Source: Cristatella mucedo
Lineage: Eukaryota > Bryozoa > Phylactolaemata > Cristatellidae
Assembly: GCA_009760855.2 (NCBI GenBank)
Contig: WPIO01000091.1
Coordinates: 1,155,001 to 1,219,000, forward strand
Length of the DNA stretch: 64,000 bases
Direction of reading: 5' to 3'
Positions within the stretch are counted from its first letter, which is position 1. Each line of letters begins with the position of its first letter. The notes below the pieces were generated by a model that saw only the letters and a list, made by a program, of their open reading frames with translations, was not told where the DNA came from and ran no database searches. A program made the position numbers and the translations under genes. Of the stretch, positions 30,575-40,876 are shown one piece after another.

Positions 30575-30700
30575 ACTGACTTAGCAGCTCCATCTCACCA
30601 CCGCTTGCAGTTGTCAATACAGGATCGCCCACTGCCCAATTTGAACTTACGACCTATGTCGTGAAGAGCGAGCACCTTGCCTCCTGTGCTATCGTGGCCC
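30575..30700 (-). repeat. SINE B
   Basis: It matches the other copies: 'caccgcttgcagttg', 'aggatcgcccactgc', then a B-box-like 'aatttgaacttacgac' and 'gtcgtgaagagcgagcacc'. Confidence 0.75.
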
Positions 30701-31165
30701 CTTCTGGAGACCTTGGGAAGACCCATCGCGACGCCGCAGCTGAAAAAAAGTCGCACGACGTACGATCCAGTAAGTTTTCTAGAAGAGCTACGTCTTGCCA
30801 CCGAACGCCAAAGAAAAAGTGCAGCGGCCGCTGTGCCCCCTGGCGGCTGGAGACAGACCGGGCATGCCGCCCTTTGACTGGCAACGCGCCAGGAGGCGCA
30901 GCAGAGGAGCCGGTCGAGCGATCGTGGACGCAGCAGGGGCGGAAGCCGAAGGATTACGCGAACGGAAGTGCGTGAACCGAAAGTCAAAGCGAGCGAGATG
31001 TTTCGTAAGACGAGCCGCCGTCGCCAGCTCGGTTTTGCTATACCATATGTGCGGAGGAGCTGTCGCGTCATTGCTTGCGTTCCGAGCTCGAGCTAACTCT
31101 GCATGTTGATGCACAAGCTGTGACCGTGTTTATTTTTTAGAACTGGCGCCAGGCGCTTGCATATA
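30701..31165. other. GC-rich stretch, coding status unclear
   Basis: Several overlapping frames are open on both strands. One + frame reads 'YDPVSFLEELRLATERQRKS' after an acceptor-like 'cgccgcag' at 30738 and ends with a stop at about 30877. It looks protein-like but has no partner exon and no family match. Confidence 0.25.
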
Positions 31166-31169
31166 TATA

Positions 31170-31316
31170 GTTATATAATTCATTTATATAGCACCCCAAG
31201 AGAACTTAATCTCTATTCAGGCGCTTCACATATGCCTCGGGGCTCGAGCCCACGACCTCAGTCAGACCTTGGTTGGGGGCGAGCACCTTAACCGCTAGAC
31301 CAAACCAGCTCGGCAT
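31170..31316 (-). repeat. SINE A
   Basis: One of the best copies: A-box-like 'tggtctagcggttaaggtgc', B-box-like 'ggtcgtgggctcgagcc', and tail 'gcgcctgaatagagattaag' pairing with 'ttctcttggggtgc'. It ends in AT-rich sequence. Confidence 0.92.
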
Positions 31317-31772
31317 GAAGCAGAAGTGAAGCCTGACCGGAGAGGATGATCAATGTCTACCCTTACAAATTGCCGCGCGCCATCTTTGTTTGTTGCACAG
31401 TTTTTGTTTATTCGTTTTGTCACGCCCACTCCGCAGGACCGGCGAAGTGGACGTGGTTCTTCAGGCCTAGTGTGCCTTCTTGACCTACTGAAATTGCCTA
31501 GTAGTCCGAATGGGTTGCTGACCCCTAATCTAGAGGATCGGCCAAAGGCGAAAATTAAAAGCAGTAGCGCAAATCGATGGCAGGCACTAAATCATACTAA
31601 GTTGAAACAACGAGGCCGTAAATGTCAACCGACAGCTCACAGCGACTCGCTGGCGAACACTGACCTTGAGAGATTTATGAAGGACGAGTCGAAGGGGTCA
31701 ACCCGTGCAGTCGTGGGTTCGCTTAGCAGGCGACCGAGGTTGGTCAGAGAGCAAAGAGAACTCGCTGTAGAG

Positions 31773-31942
31773 CATCGGTTGTCAATCTGTGGGTCGCGAC
31801 CCCTTTGGGGGTCGAACGACCCTTTAACAGGGGTCGCCTAAGACCATCGGAAAACACGCATTTCCAAGTTTTGCAGACAATAATTTGTTGGTTGGGGTCG
31901 CCACAACATGAGGAACTGTATTAAAGGTGTAGCGCCGCGCGA
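31773..31942 (+). mobile_element. SPIN-like non-autonomous hAT element
   Basis: The left end 'ggttgtcaatctgtgggtcg' continues into 'cgacccctttgggggtcg', 'aacgacccttt' and 'acaggggtcgcctaagacc'. From memory this is nearly identical to the start of the SPIN (SPace INvaders) hAT family. The right part 'ggttggggtcgccacaacat' and 'gaggaactgtattaaagg' matches the SPIN 3' region. It is about 170 bp long with no coding, consistent with an internally deleted (MITE-type) derivative. The last bases, including the expected terminal inverted repeat, are not recognisable. Confidence 0.8.
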
Positions 31943-32269
31943 GCCTTGGCTTAATTTTAGCGCGAACAAGAGCTGTTCGGTGGAGGGCAAGAACTCCTTT
32001 GTCCTGGAGCAGGGAGCCAGAGAGGAGCGCCAGTGCGGTTAGAGAGCGAGAGCTTAAGAGCAAGCCAGGAAGCTCTGAGATCAGCGGCGGCGACTCGGCC
32101 TTTAGAATGGGTCCGATGCCAGCGGGAGGGGGTGACCAATGTCGGCTGGCCTGTCAACCTCGGCCATAACTCTGTCCAAAAAGAATCGTCTGGAACCTTT
32201 GCGGCATTCAAGCTGGACTTGGTTGCCCATACGGGGCCGAGCGACGGTATGAACGGTGAGTAAATTTTC

Positions 32270-33125
32270 AGCTTCATAACATCGCTATTTGCTTTGCGTT
32301 GCTATTCAGCTTCATAACATTGCTATTGATATTAACAGTGCATATTTTCAGCTTCATAACATTGCTAAGATTCGGGCTTGTTTAGATAAGGATACCACGT
32401 CCAAGTTGGTCCATGCATTTGTGACATCCCGTCTTGACTTCTGCAACTCACTGCTCGCTGGCCTATCGGCATGTGCGATCAGGCGATTGCAGCTGGTGCA
32501 AAACTCTGCAGCTAGGCTTGTCTGTCGTGAGCGTCGCAGTTGCCACATTACTCCACTTCTCGCCGACCTGCACTGGCTACCAGTCAAGCAACGGATTGAC
32601 TTCAAGGTTTTGTCGCTCACTTTTAGGTCACTTCATTCTTTCGCTCCAGCCTATCTCTCAGATATACTCCCCCATCACGCCAAGCATCGTACCACCCGCT
32701 TTTCGGAATCCAACAGTCTACAAATACCCCGTACAAAGCTCAAATCCTTTAAAGACCGCGCATTTAGTTCGTATGCTCCCACAGCCTGGAACTCTCTCCC
32801 GACCTGCGTCAGAACATCCCCTGACCTGACCACATTTAAAAAGAATTTAAAAACACCTATTTAGGACAGCATTTAGTGGGTCCCTGTGATTCGTCCTTGA
32901 TGTGCTTATGCGTGCTGACACTTCGCATGCTGCCACTCACCACATTTGCATGCTGACCCTGTGCATGTCACCCCTAACCATGTTATTCATTTTGTTTGTT
33001 TTTCAAGCATGATTTTACACACCATTCAATTGCATTTCACTTTGCAGCAAATGCAAAGCGCCTAGAAAGAGACTGAGTTCTCTGAGGGCGCTTTGTCAAG
33101 TGTATTATTATTATTATTATTATGA
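32270..33125 (+). repeat. LINE A copy, 5'-truncated, best-preserved C-terminus
   Basis: An open frame (32289-32864) reads 'FQLHNIAKIRACLDKDTTSK', 'LVHAFVTSRLDFCNSLLAGL', 'LQLVQNSAARLVCRE', 'HWLPVKQRIDFKVLSLTFRS' and 'WNSLPTCVRTSPDLTTFKKN'. This is the thumb/C-terminal block of CR1/L2-type LINE reverse transcriptase ORFs. A 3' UTR, the hairpin tail (33054-33105) and TTA repeats follow. The reverse transcriptase core is missing, as expected of 5' truncation. The first 100 bp carry three partial copies of one LINE segment. Confidence 0.93.
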
Positions 33126-34225
33126 ATTCCTTACCGTAATGACCTACGTTGCTAGGCGCAATACCAACCACCAAGCTATTGCCCCATTGTCTGAGTGAGG
33201 TATTTAAGAGTAAAGCGACGAATGTTCTGGGTCTTTTGTTCGGCTTCTGCTCTCTCTCTCTCTCTTCGGCTTCGTTTCGACGCCGTCGGCAGTAGGTTCC
33301 AGAATCGTTTCTCTGAAAGCGAGCGAAGAGGGCCGGGCTGTTCGCCGGAGATTAACGGGACAGAGCGGGGCAGCGCCAGGAGGATTCGTGTGGACTCCGC
33401 CGAATACTGTCGTATAGCGCCCGACTTCGCATTTGCGTTTCTTTTGTGTTTTGTGTGCGTGCGCTCGTGGTCTTGGCATGAGGATTTGCCCATGCGAACT
33501 AGAAGTAGTTCTGTGTGGTGTGCGAGATAATTTGGTGGTTCGGGCTCCTTCGTCTATTTGGGTCGTTCCCCACTAGAGACGCAGGTAGCCTAAGTGCGAG
33601 GACGTATTTCCCCGCAAGATCGCTTGGTGTAGTGTGTGAGGTATTCCTGCCTTCACGGTGAAAGCGGAGCCCTACTTTTCTGGTCAGGGTCTAGGCTCCG
33701 GTTCGGGCTCCTCGTCTTATTTGGGTCGTTCCCCACAATAGACGTAGGTAGCTTAAGTGCAGGGGCGTATTTCCCTCGAAAGAGTACTTGTGCTGTTGAG
33801 AGCTTGTGAGGATTGTGGAAATAAAACTGAGTTTGACGCGCAGCGACCATGTGCGCTCGCGAATAGAACTCAGTAAAATCCCATATTTGTGTCTCTTTCC
33901 AATTCACGTCGAGGACTCGCGACCCCCTTTAGTAACGATAAGTAGGTCAGCGCCAGAACCACTCGTTTCGTGGCGGCCTGCTTATTTCGCGTAGACGCGC
34001 ACCGAACCGCATTCGGCAGTAGGTCGCGCCGCTCGGTAAGCGACAGGTTACGCCTACTCCGCCGAGCCATCGGCATTACGAATGGTCGTTGCATTAGGAG
34101 GGTTGAGAACCATCGCTTACAGCATCGCTGTGCTCTGATGCGGCATCGGAAAGTCCTGTCAGTATTGTGGTAGGTAGCCCTTTCACCAGCTATCCCACGC
34201 TGCTATAGACATCTTCGCGCTGCTA
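33126..34225. promoter_or_regulatory. promoter- or LTR-like stretch with an internal duplication
   Basis: It contains a TATA-like 'tatttaagag' at 33201, a CT run, a direct duplication of about 75 bp (33536-33610 and 33700-33775) and 'aataaaactgag' near 33820. These are features of an LTR or promoter, but I see no matching partner LTR and no protein. The duplicated unit starts 'ggttcgggctcct'. Confidence 0.35.
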
Positions 34226-34229
34226 GCTA

Positions 34230-34385
34230 CGAGCGGAGCTTGAACTGGCTATTGGCGGCAAAAAGCACAGATCGCGGGTTTGAGTCCTGCAGCAGACGTT
34301 TCTTTATAGCCCGCTGCAAGTAGGGCCCCAGCCTCTGCAGCTCTTCTGCTGCTATATTTTTTAAATACATAGCTAGAGCTTCAGC
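34230..34385 (+). repeat. SINE B, worn
   Basis: A B-box-like 'gcgggtttgagtcctgcag' is followed by 'ctttatagcccgctgcaag' and a body ending 'ctgctgctatatttttt'. Confidence 0.6.
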
Positions 34386-34429
34386 TTAGCCTAGGGTGCG
34401 ATCGCCCATCCTATGAGCTGACATCTAAA

Positions 34430-34655
34430 AAGAAGCTTAAATTGCACCTTTTCATTTCAGCATTTGCTGGATCTTTGTGATTCTTCCTTCGTGCACCTGC
34501 TGATCTGCTCGTGCCTGCTGCTTGGCGTGTCTGCTGCTTGGCAGATGTGCCCACCAAATATTTAGTAATGCCTTATACGCAGCATCTGTTAAGTGCCTAG
34601 AGAGAGATTTAGTTCTATGAGGGCGCTATACACAGCATTCTTATTTTTATAACCA
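34430..34655 (+). repeat. LINE A 3' UTR and tail
   Basis: UTR strings 'gcatttgctggatctttgtg' and repeated 'tgcctgctgcttgg', then the tail 'aagtgcctagagagagattt' with its complementary half. Confidence 0.85.
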
Positions 34656-34814
34656 GCCATAAAATAGCCACAGTGCCAACAACCAGCACCAGGTCTCTGA
34701 CGCGAAAGGTATCCATGCCGGAGTGGACGACACTCGTTTTCGTCCACGAGCGACACGCATTCGTCTAATTGTACTTGAATTTGTTTCACCCAATTTGTCC
34801 GCCTTTGGCCGAAG

Positions 34815-34850
34815 TATGCATCTGCACGGGAGCTCCCATGCAGATGCATA
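34815..34850. repeat. 36-bp palindrome with one mismatched pair
   Basis: The half 'tatgcatctgca' + c + 'gggag' is followed directly by 'ctccc' + a + 'tgcagatgcata'. Seventeen of eighteen pairs match. A smaller hairpin (arms 'gtggacga' / 'tcgtccac') lies about 80 bp upstream. Confidence 0.97.
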
Positions 34851-35430
34851 GGTGGCTGCCGGTCTCCATGTCTGCTTCCTCCGCTGTTACTCACTTTTAT
34901 GCCAACTGTTATGTTTGTGCGGGCAGTCGCGCACAGATCAAGACGGCTCAGGCAGATACCATTCACTGCGGAGACGCGGAACCGGGCTGCACGGCCAGGT
35001 GCGCGGGCCTGCAAGCCACTGCTTCAAGTGAGTCCACTGTTGTCGCCCCAGCGGCTTCCGCCTGGGAACTTTTAGCTTATATTGGATATGCTACTCGAAA
35101 CAAGACCTGCTTAGCATAAGGTGCTATTTCGCAATTAGTCAATACCTACGGGCTGGCCTTCTTCGGCGGTTCAGTAAGAATTTCTCTGCATCCAGCATTC
35201 GCCTTATCAGCAGTTTTTATGACTATCGAGCCTAAGTTTAAAGCGACAATTAGTACTCACTGTTGTAGTAGCTCACTGCGACAGCCCTCTGCTTGACCCG
35301 TCGTCGGGCTGGGTAGCGCGACCGAGCACAAGCCTGCTGGCTCCAACACTAAACACTTTATTCTGAAAAACTACGCTGGCCAAGACCCGTCTACACACTC
35401 GAGACGGCTGCCGGCGTCGAGGAATCTAAA
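34851..35430. other. no recognised feature
   Basis: Overlapping frames are open on both strands (34589-35014 on -, 34769-35119 on +) but show no family match. Confidence 0.35.
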
Positions 35431-35439
35431 AAATATAAT

Positions 35440-35592
35440 GTAATTCATATAGCGCCCCAAGAGAACCTAATCTCTATTCAGGTGCTTCACATATGCCTCG
35501 GGGCTCGAGCCCACGACCTCAGTCCGACCTCGGTCGGGGGCGAGCACCTTAATCTAGCCCTCTCGCTCCTCGTACTCCTTTTTGGCAGCCCT

Positions 35593-35645
<53 letters not shown>

Positions 35646-35648
35646 CAA
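35440..35648 (-). repeat. SINE A with adjacent (TA)n
   Basis: The tail 'atagcgccccaagagaacc' and head 'gctcgagcccacgacctcag' are followed by a TA tract of about 24 units (35594-35642). The tRNA head is truncated before the A box. Confidence 0.85.
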
Positions 35649-36054
35649 AAGCGTGTGATGTTTTTGCGCTGTCAAGTCATTGTTCGTTCCGAACCCACCC
35701 GACCGCTGGCGGCAGTTTGTGGTAGATGGATGTCCACATAGATGCCGCCAACGCATGGATTTGGGCAGGACTGCCGAGGCATCTGCCGAGTCATCGACGG
35801 CCCTCCGCCACTCGTGAACCTGCGGCTGCTTAGGCAGTCTGAGCCCTCGTAGGGTCTCGCCCAGTGCTCGAAGGCTGCAGAGTCATGTTCCCTCACACTC
35901 ACTCGACGTGCCTCAGCATGTTGTGAGAAGTTGACCGGCGGCAGGTACTAAGGTCCAATTTAAATTCGAAGGGCTAGCGTCTGCCGGGTCGGCTTCATGC
36001 CGAGTTGAATGCAAGCCACTTCACCGGCGTCACACGGTTATTAGGTAATCTCTT

Positions 36055-38590
36055 AAGCTACGACTGTTAAATGTCCGCTCGCTAAAAATCCAGCGCTTGC
36101 TTATCGTCGATCCTCGATCGGGCTGCCCAAGACGAAGTTTGGTTACTGTTGCGCCCGCCGATAACAAACGCCCGTTTATTTCACTATACACGGAGCTAGA
36201 GGAAGAACGACGACTCCCTCTCACCCCTCTCACCCACCGCAGTCTCGCCTTCCCGAGGCGAGTCCTCCGTTGCATCAATCGCTAATAGAACATTCCATCC
36301 GCATACCGCATCGAGCGTCGCCGACAACTCGCGCAGCAATCTGGAGCAGCACAATCATTTAAACGGAGTCACAAACGAGAAGCTAGATACATTTCTGCTG
36401 ACCGAGACGTGGAAGTGGACACTCTGCTCTGGTACCTGTATATCTGCGACATCTCACCTCACTCGGGTTCTCATCCTTTTGTTCCATGCAATCTGTCTGT
36501 AGTCTAGCGACGCCAGCGACGTGGCAGGCGAGCGCAGGCCAGAGCTTCGTTCTTCACTCGAAAACGGAAGTGCTGCTAGTCAGACTTAAAACTGATTTAT
36601 ACGACGGTAAACAATTTGCTGGCTCATTCTGGCAAATCTTACTTCCCAGATATAAACGGCTCGGCAAAAACGTTTTCAGCATTCTTCACTAAAAAGAAAT
36701 GCTGCAAATGTGTGTCTCCATTAAATCCGCTTCTAAGACAGTTGCTGATACGAAACCTGTGACCTTCCTTAAGGTAGCCACATCGCGTGAAGAAAAACTC
36801 GGATAATCTCTTAATAAGGTCTAGAAAAAAGAGCCATCTCCTGCCCATCCTATACCATCATCTCTGCGGTCTTCACTGGAAGAAAAAATTAGCCCTGCCG
36901 CCATAACAGAGATTTATAACGCTACTCTGAAAAAATGGGTTGTATCCAAGTCCTTCAAATCGGCCATCGTTAGACAAAACTTCGAAAGCCTGGATTAGAT
37001 ACAGAGGTCCTTGCAAACTATTGCCCAGTTTCAATTTTTCGTTTTTGCCAAAGATTCTTGAAAAAGTTGTCGTTGAGCAGCAGTATCACACTTAGCAGTA
37101 GCGCACATTAATAAAAATGAAATGTAAACATTTTTAATCTGGTTTTAAACGGCAGAATTCTACTGAAACTGCTCTCCTTCGTGCAACCAGTGACGTCCTA
37201 TGAAGCAAAGATGGCGGGAATGACACGAGTGGCAGCTAGATCTATTAGCTGCATTCGATGCTATCGATCACGATATCCTACTTGAACGATTAAGAACAAT
37301 GATCGGTCTTGGAGACGAGGCGCGGGCATGGTTTAAATCGTACCTGTCCGATCGTGTTTAATCCGTGTCGTGTGGGGTTTAATTCTCATCCGCCATATAA
37401 GTCACTTATGGAGTCCCACAAGGGTCCGTCCTCGGTCCTTTGCTGTACTCTATTTATACCCTACCTCTGGGAAAAGCGATTCGGCATCTGAAACAGGCGA
37501 TCAATTTAATGCAGACGGTTCTCAGCTGGATTTTTCGGAATTGATTTAAACCGTCGGATTCTGCTGCAGCAATTGATAAAACTGAATGCTTGCTTTGCAG
37601 ACATTCGATCCTATATGTCGGCAAATTTCCTTAAACTAAACGACGATAAAACGGAGCTGCTACTCAGAGGACATCCCAAGCATGTGGCTGAGCTAGAAGG
37701 CTTTGCTCTTCTGATAGGCGATGCTGTTGTGCGACTATCATCAGGTGCTTGGAATTTACGTGTCGAATTCGACAGCCTCCAATATTTTGAAAGTATCTTT
37801 AAGACGATTGCTTCTACAGCTAGCCGTCAAGTCAGATCCCTATTTAAGATAAGGTACTGTCTTCCGCGGTGGCTTTCAAACAAATTAACTACCTCTTAGT
37901 TGTGTCTCGGCTAGGTTGTTTTAATAATCTTTTGGCTGGGCTACCAGAAAAAGCCACTAGGCCACTGCAGCTGGAGATAAAAGGCTGCAGGGCTTGTTTA
38001 CAAATCCCTGAGGTTTGACTCTGTGTCTCCTTTGCAGAAATAGCTCGGGTGGCTGCCAGTTGATCAACGGATACAGAATAAAGTTCTTACGCCGATCCAC
38101 AAAGCCCGCCACAGTTTGGCTCCTTCATTCCCTGCTGAAGTGCTGCAACAGTTTCAGCCTCCTCGTGCCCTCAGGTCCTGCATAGACAATACATTAGCTG
38201 TCCCATTCCTCAGCTTAAAGACCATTGGCGACAGAAGCTTTAGCTCTGCAGTTCCTAGACTGGAACTCGCTTCTACGATTCTTACGAAACGACAAATACT
38301 CTCCAGCGGCCGACCATGGCTCATCCTTTCCAGCCGTCCTGGGCCGCTATTTTCATGCGACTCACTACCTCAATTGCTCTCCTGATTCAGCTATGCTTCT
38401 CACTTTCTCCTTGATACGTGAGATGAAGTCTGTCGGCTACGAAATGCCTACAGAAAGCCGGTTAGGCTTTGAGTTTGCAAGAAAAAAAATGTCCTGCGTA
38501 AGACCCACAAAGTCTTTGTGGCTTTGTGGAGTTAAAGACGGAGATAGATTAATAGCGGTTTTAATTAAACTGTTCAAAAATTGACAAAGT
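36055..38590 (+). repeat. LINE B, nearly whole but inactivated
   Basis: Blocks are in LINE ORF2 order. First come endonuclease-region pieces 'LLNVRSLKIQ' and 'KLDTFLLTETW' (36060-36420), separated by about 250 bp of foreign-looking sequence. Then a 'NYCPVS...ILEKVV' block near 37020, 'STETALLRATSDVL' at 37150, and 'LLAAFDAIDHDILLERL' at 37245. After that a [12 protein letters not shown]-type block at 37410, the 'MSANFLKLNDDKTELLL' block at 37618 and the C-terminal 'QFQPPRALRSC' at 38150 follow. More than ten stops or frameshifts. The order and motifs place it in the CR1/L2/Jockey group of LINEs. Confidence 0.88.
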
Positions 38591-38741
38591 TTGCGTAGTT
38601 ATCGCTATCACTCACGATTAAGCGCTGCAGTCTGACTTGTATCCTCTCATTCCACTTTCTTTGTGTAATGCCCGGCATGCTGCAGCTTTCTCGCTATGAA
38701 AATTGGCTTGAGCGAGCATTCATTCAAAATGCGCCTCACTG

Positions 38742-38749
38742 TGACGTCA
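38742..38749. promoter_or_regulatory. CRE (TGACGTCA)
   Basis: A full palindromic cAMP-response element lies 76 bp upstream of ATG 38826, in GC-rich DNA with a nearby 'gtgggcggc' GC-box-like string. Confidence 0.55.
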
Positions 38750-38825
38750 GCGTGGGCGGCAGGTTTTAGCGCAACTTCTTTAAATTTTCGCTCGCATTCT
38801 CGTTTCGCTTAGCAACAGTCAAACG

Positions 38826-39526
38826 ATGCCCACAGACGAACCTGTCCGTTCACCGGTCGCTCGAGGGGAAATTACCCCGGATGCAGCTGCGGAGAGCGCG
38901 CGCTTGCGGTCCGACGACAGCGAGAACGGCGCGCCATCCATCTCGAGCGGCGCGGCGCCGGCCATCTTGACGAGCGCGCGGCTTTATCCGGCCGAAGCAG
39001 GGCGCCGCAGGACGACGGTCGAGCACCGGGTGACGGTGTCCAACGTCGGCTCGGCCTGCTACGTAGCGCTGTCCTGTCAAACGGCTCTCGTCGGGCTGTC
39101 AAGCTGGTGAGCGTTTCTCGAGCGCGCGCCCTCGCTCGCCGCTGGCAGACTCGCGTTCGCGGCGGCGGCGGCGTCGAGCGCCTCAGCCGCTGAGCGAGCG
39201 CGCTCGCGTGCGCTCGCGCGCTCGTTGCCAGGACTCAGAACCCCGTGCTTTACTGCACGTCTCGCTCGCTGCTGCTCGGATCGTGCTACGGGCTCGGCAC
39301 GTACGTGCGGCAGCGCAGGCACCTGCAGACGGCCTCGTGGACCGAGGCGCTGCTGTACTCGGCTTTTGGAAGCGTCCTGTTTAATCTGGGAACGCTGACC
39401 GTCATGACCGCAATACAGCGGTCGCCCGCCCTGACGACCGGCGGCCGCCTCGTCCTTGGCACTGGGACGGCGCTGGTGCTGCTGGCGTTGGCTAAGCGAT
39501 ATCTCACTCTCGTCGACTTCTGGTGA
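38826..39526 (+). CDS. small multi-pass membrane protein, two exons
   Basis: Exon 1 is 38826-39106 and exon 2 is 39232-39526. The 125-bp intron has 'gtgagc' and 'ttgccag' ends, and the split codon tg|g gives Trp94. The product is about 191 residues. A polar, Ala/Ser-rich N-terminus of about 70 residues comes first. Three or four hydrophobic segments follow: near 74-92, 100-115, 132-155 ('LLYSAFGSVLFNLGTLTVM') and 163-180 ('RLVLGTGTALVLLALAKRY'). It ends DFW-stop. Wobble positions are strongly GC, unlike the flanking DNA. The last two helices loosely recall TMEM160, but I would not name it. The gene is compact, CpG-rich and has a CRE upstream. Confidence 0.72.
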
Positions 39527-39532
39527 AAACTG

Positions 39533-39679
39533 ACGGCGGCGGCGGCGGCGGCGGCGACGGCGGCGGCGGTGGAGCGCTCGACTCGCTAGAAGTTTCTATT
39601 TTGTGAGACTTCGATACAGTGATTTCAGTTAATATAGCAAGAGAGACAGCGAAAATATATATATAATATATATACACGC

Positions 39680-39719
<40 letters not shown>

Positions 39720-39720
39720 G
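39533..39720. repeat. GGC triplet run, then (TA)n with a CGCG core
   Basis: GGC repeats (39533-39570) directly follow the stop codon above. A TA tract at 39655-39718 is split by the perfect palindrome 'tatacacgcgtgtata' at 39671-39686. Confidence 0.92.
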
Positions 39721-39984
39721 TACAAGAGAATGCATCGGAATCACTATTTTTCTATCTGCGAAGAGGTGCGAGCAATCGCACGCGCGAGAAAGCCAAATAG
39801 ACAACATGGCTGCTTACTGTAACCCACGCGATGCCATCCGAGAGCTAGCGGTCATGATGACCTATCGTAGGCCCATATATTGCGAAAGTCTCCGAAAGAG
39901 AGCGCTGTTCTCGTCCGGATACTTCCACTGGAGTAGAAAGTTCTCGCAGCAAGTTCAGCGGACATGCATATGCATGGCACTTAC

Positions 39985-40103
39985 CCAAAGGCGCACGGCA
40001 GCTCACCGCAGCACTCCTTCATATATTCGTATATTTGGTTCAAGTTGGACGTCCGCACGAGCAGCCTTAGCCTCCCTGGCGGAGCTGCTGCGGCTGCGGC
40101 CAT
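39985..40103 (-). CDS. first coding exon of an unknown protein
   Basis: On the - strand, ATG at 40103 sits in a strong context (gacATGG), and the string 'acatggccgc' fits a YY1-type start-codon element seen in housekeeping genes. The frame reads 'MAAAAAAPPGRLRLLVRTSN' then 'LNQIYEYMKECCGELPCAFG'. It runs into a perfect donor 'gtaagt' (as - strand) with two bases of the next codon. The change from an Ala-rich start to a mixed, helical sequence is protein-like. Later exons should lie to the left on the - strand, but I found none, and the + strand gene at 38826-39526 is close by. Its identity is unknown. Confidence 0.55.
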
Positions 40104-40335
40104 GTCGATTGCGCCTTTCAGCCTCCTTCCGCGGCGACGGCGTCGGCAGCGACCGTGCAGCAAGCCTGCCACGCTTTGGTAAATCTTGCACAGTGGCGGC
40201 TGAGGCTTCGCGGCTACCGTGCAGTTTCGCGGGCGCGATTGCATCGCATACAGCAAGCTTAATTATCGCAGCGCCGTCCCTCGTCGTGCCGTCGCCGATT
40301 GAGGCACATATGCTAGCACATACATATGATGTGAG
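40104..40335 (-). promoter_or_regulatory. GC-rich promoter region of the - strand exon
   Basis: CpG-dense sequence upstream (right) of ATG 40103, with no TATA box evident. The same span is open on + (ATG 39805, context 'aacatggctgc'), giving a 178-codon frame that I consider less likely to be real. Confidence 0.35.
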
Positions 40336-40876
40336 TTAACTCACTGACGATTATTCCTACTCGGTCGTTCCAACCCGTGAGTTGCTCAAAAGCAACTTGG
40401 CGAGGACCGGTGGCGGAGATATTGGTCTCTACCTACGCGAGCATCACATTTTCTATACGCCAGCGATTGGATAGACTGCGGCCACGAATGTCGGCCGGCC
40501 GAATTTGGGACCTAACAAGGATGCTAAGATGCTGATTCTGTTTTCGTTCTTGCCCAAGAATATTACTTGGAGGTGATGTACTGGTACTCATTGTATCTCT
40601 ATCCAGCCGTTTTTGCATCTATTTGAACAGGAGCACTAGTTCCTCTTATCTTGACGGAGGCTGTGCAATCATACTATTTTAAAAGTGGCATATTTTCTCT
40701 TTGTTTTTCAATGTGTCATTTGAAAGTCACACGTTGCCCAATCGAAACCCATCGCCGCGACCGTTGTGTGCAGTCACGACGCGTCGTGTGCTGCACGAGC
40801 CTTCAGTATAGCTGCCAAGTATTAGCAAAAGCGCAGTAGCGTCGGCCAATCAGCGACCTTCACCGGCGCTCTGCAT

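Noticed and set aside
30595-31071. - strand ORF of 158 codons
   Set aside because: Its end lies in a SINE B copy, and the rest is GC-rich DNA open in several frames.
39680-40339. + strand ORF of 219 codons
   Set aside because: It starts in a TA repeat (Tyr/Ile run). From the internal ATG 39805 it remains possible, but the - strand exon in the same place is more protein-like and ends at a perfect donor.
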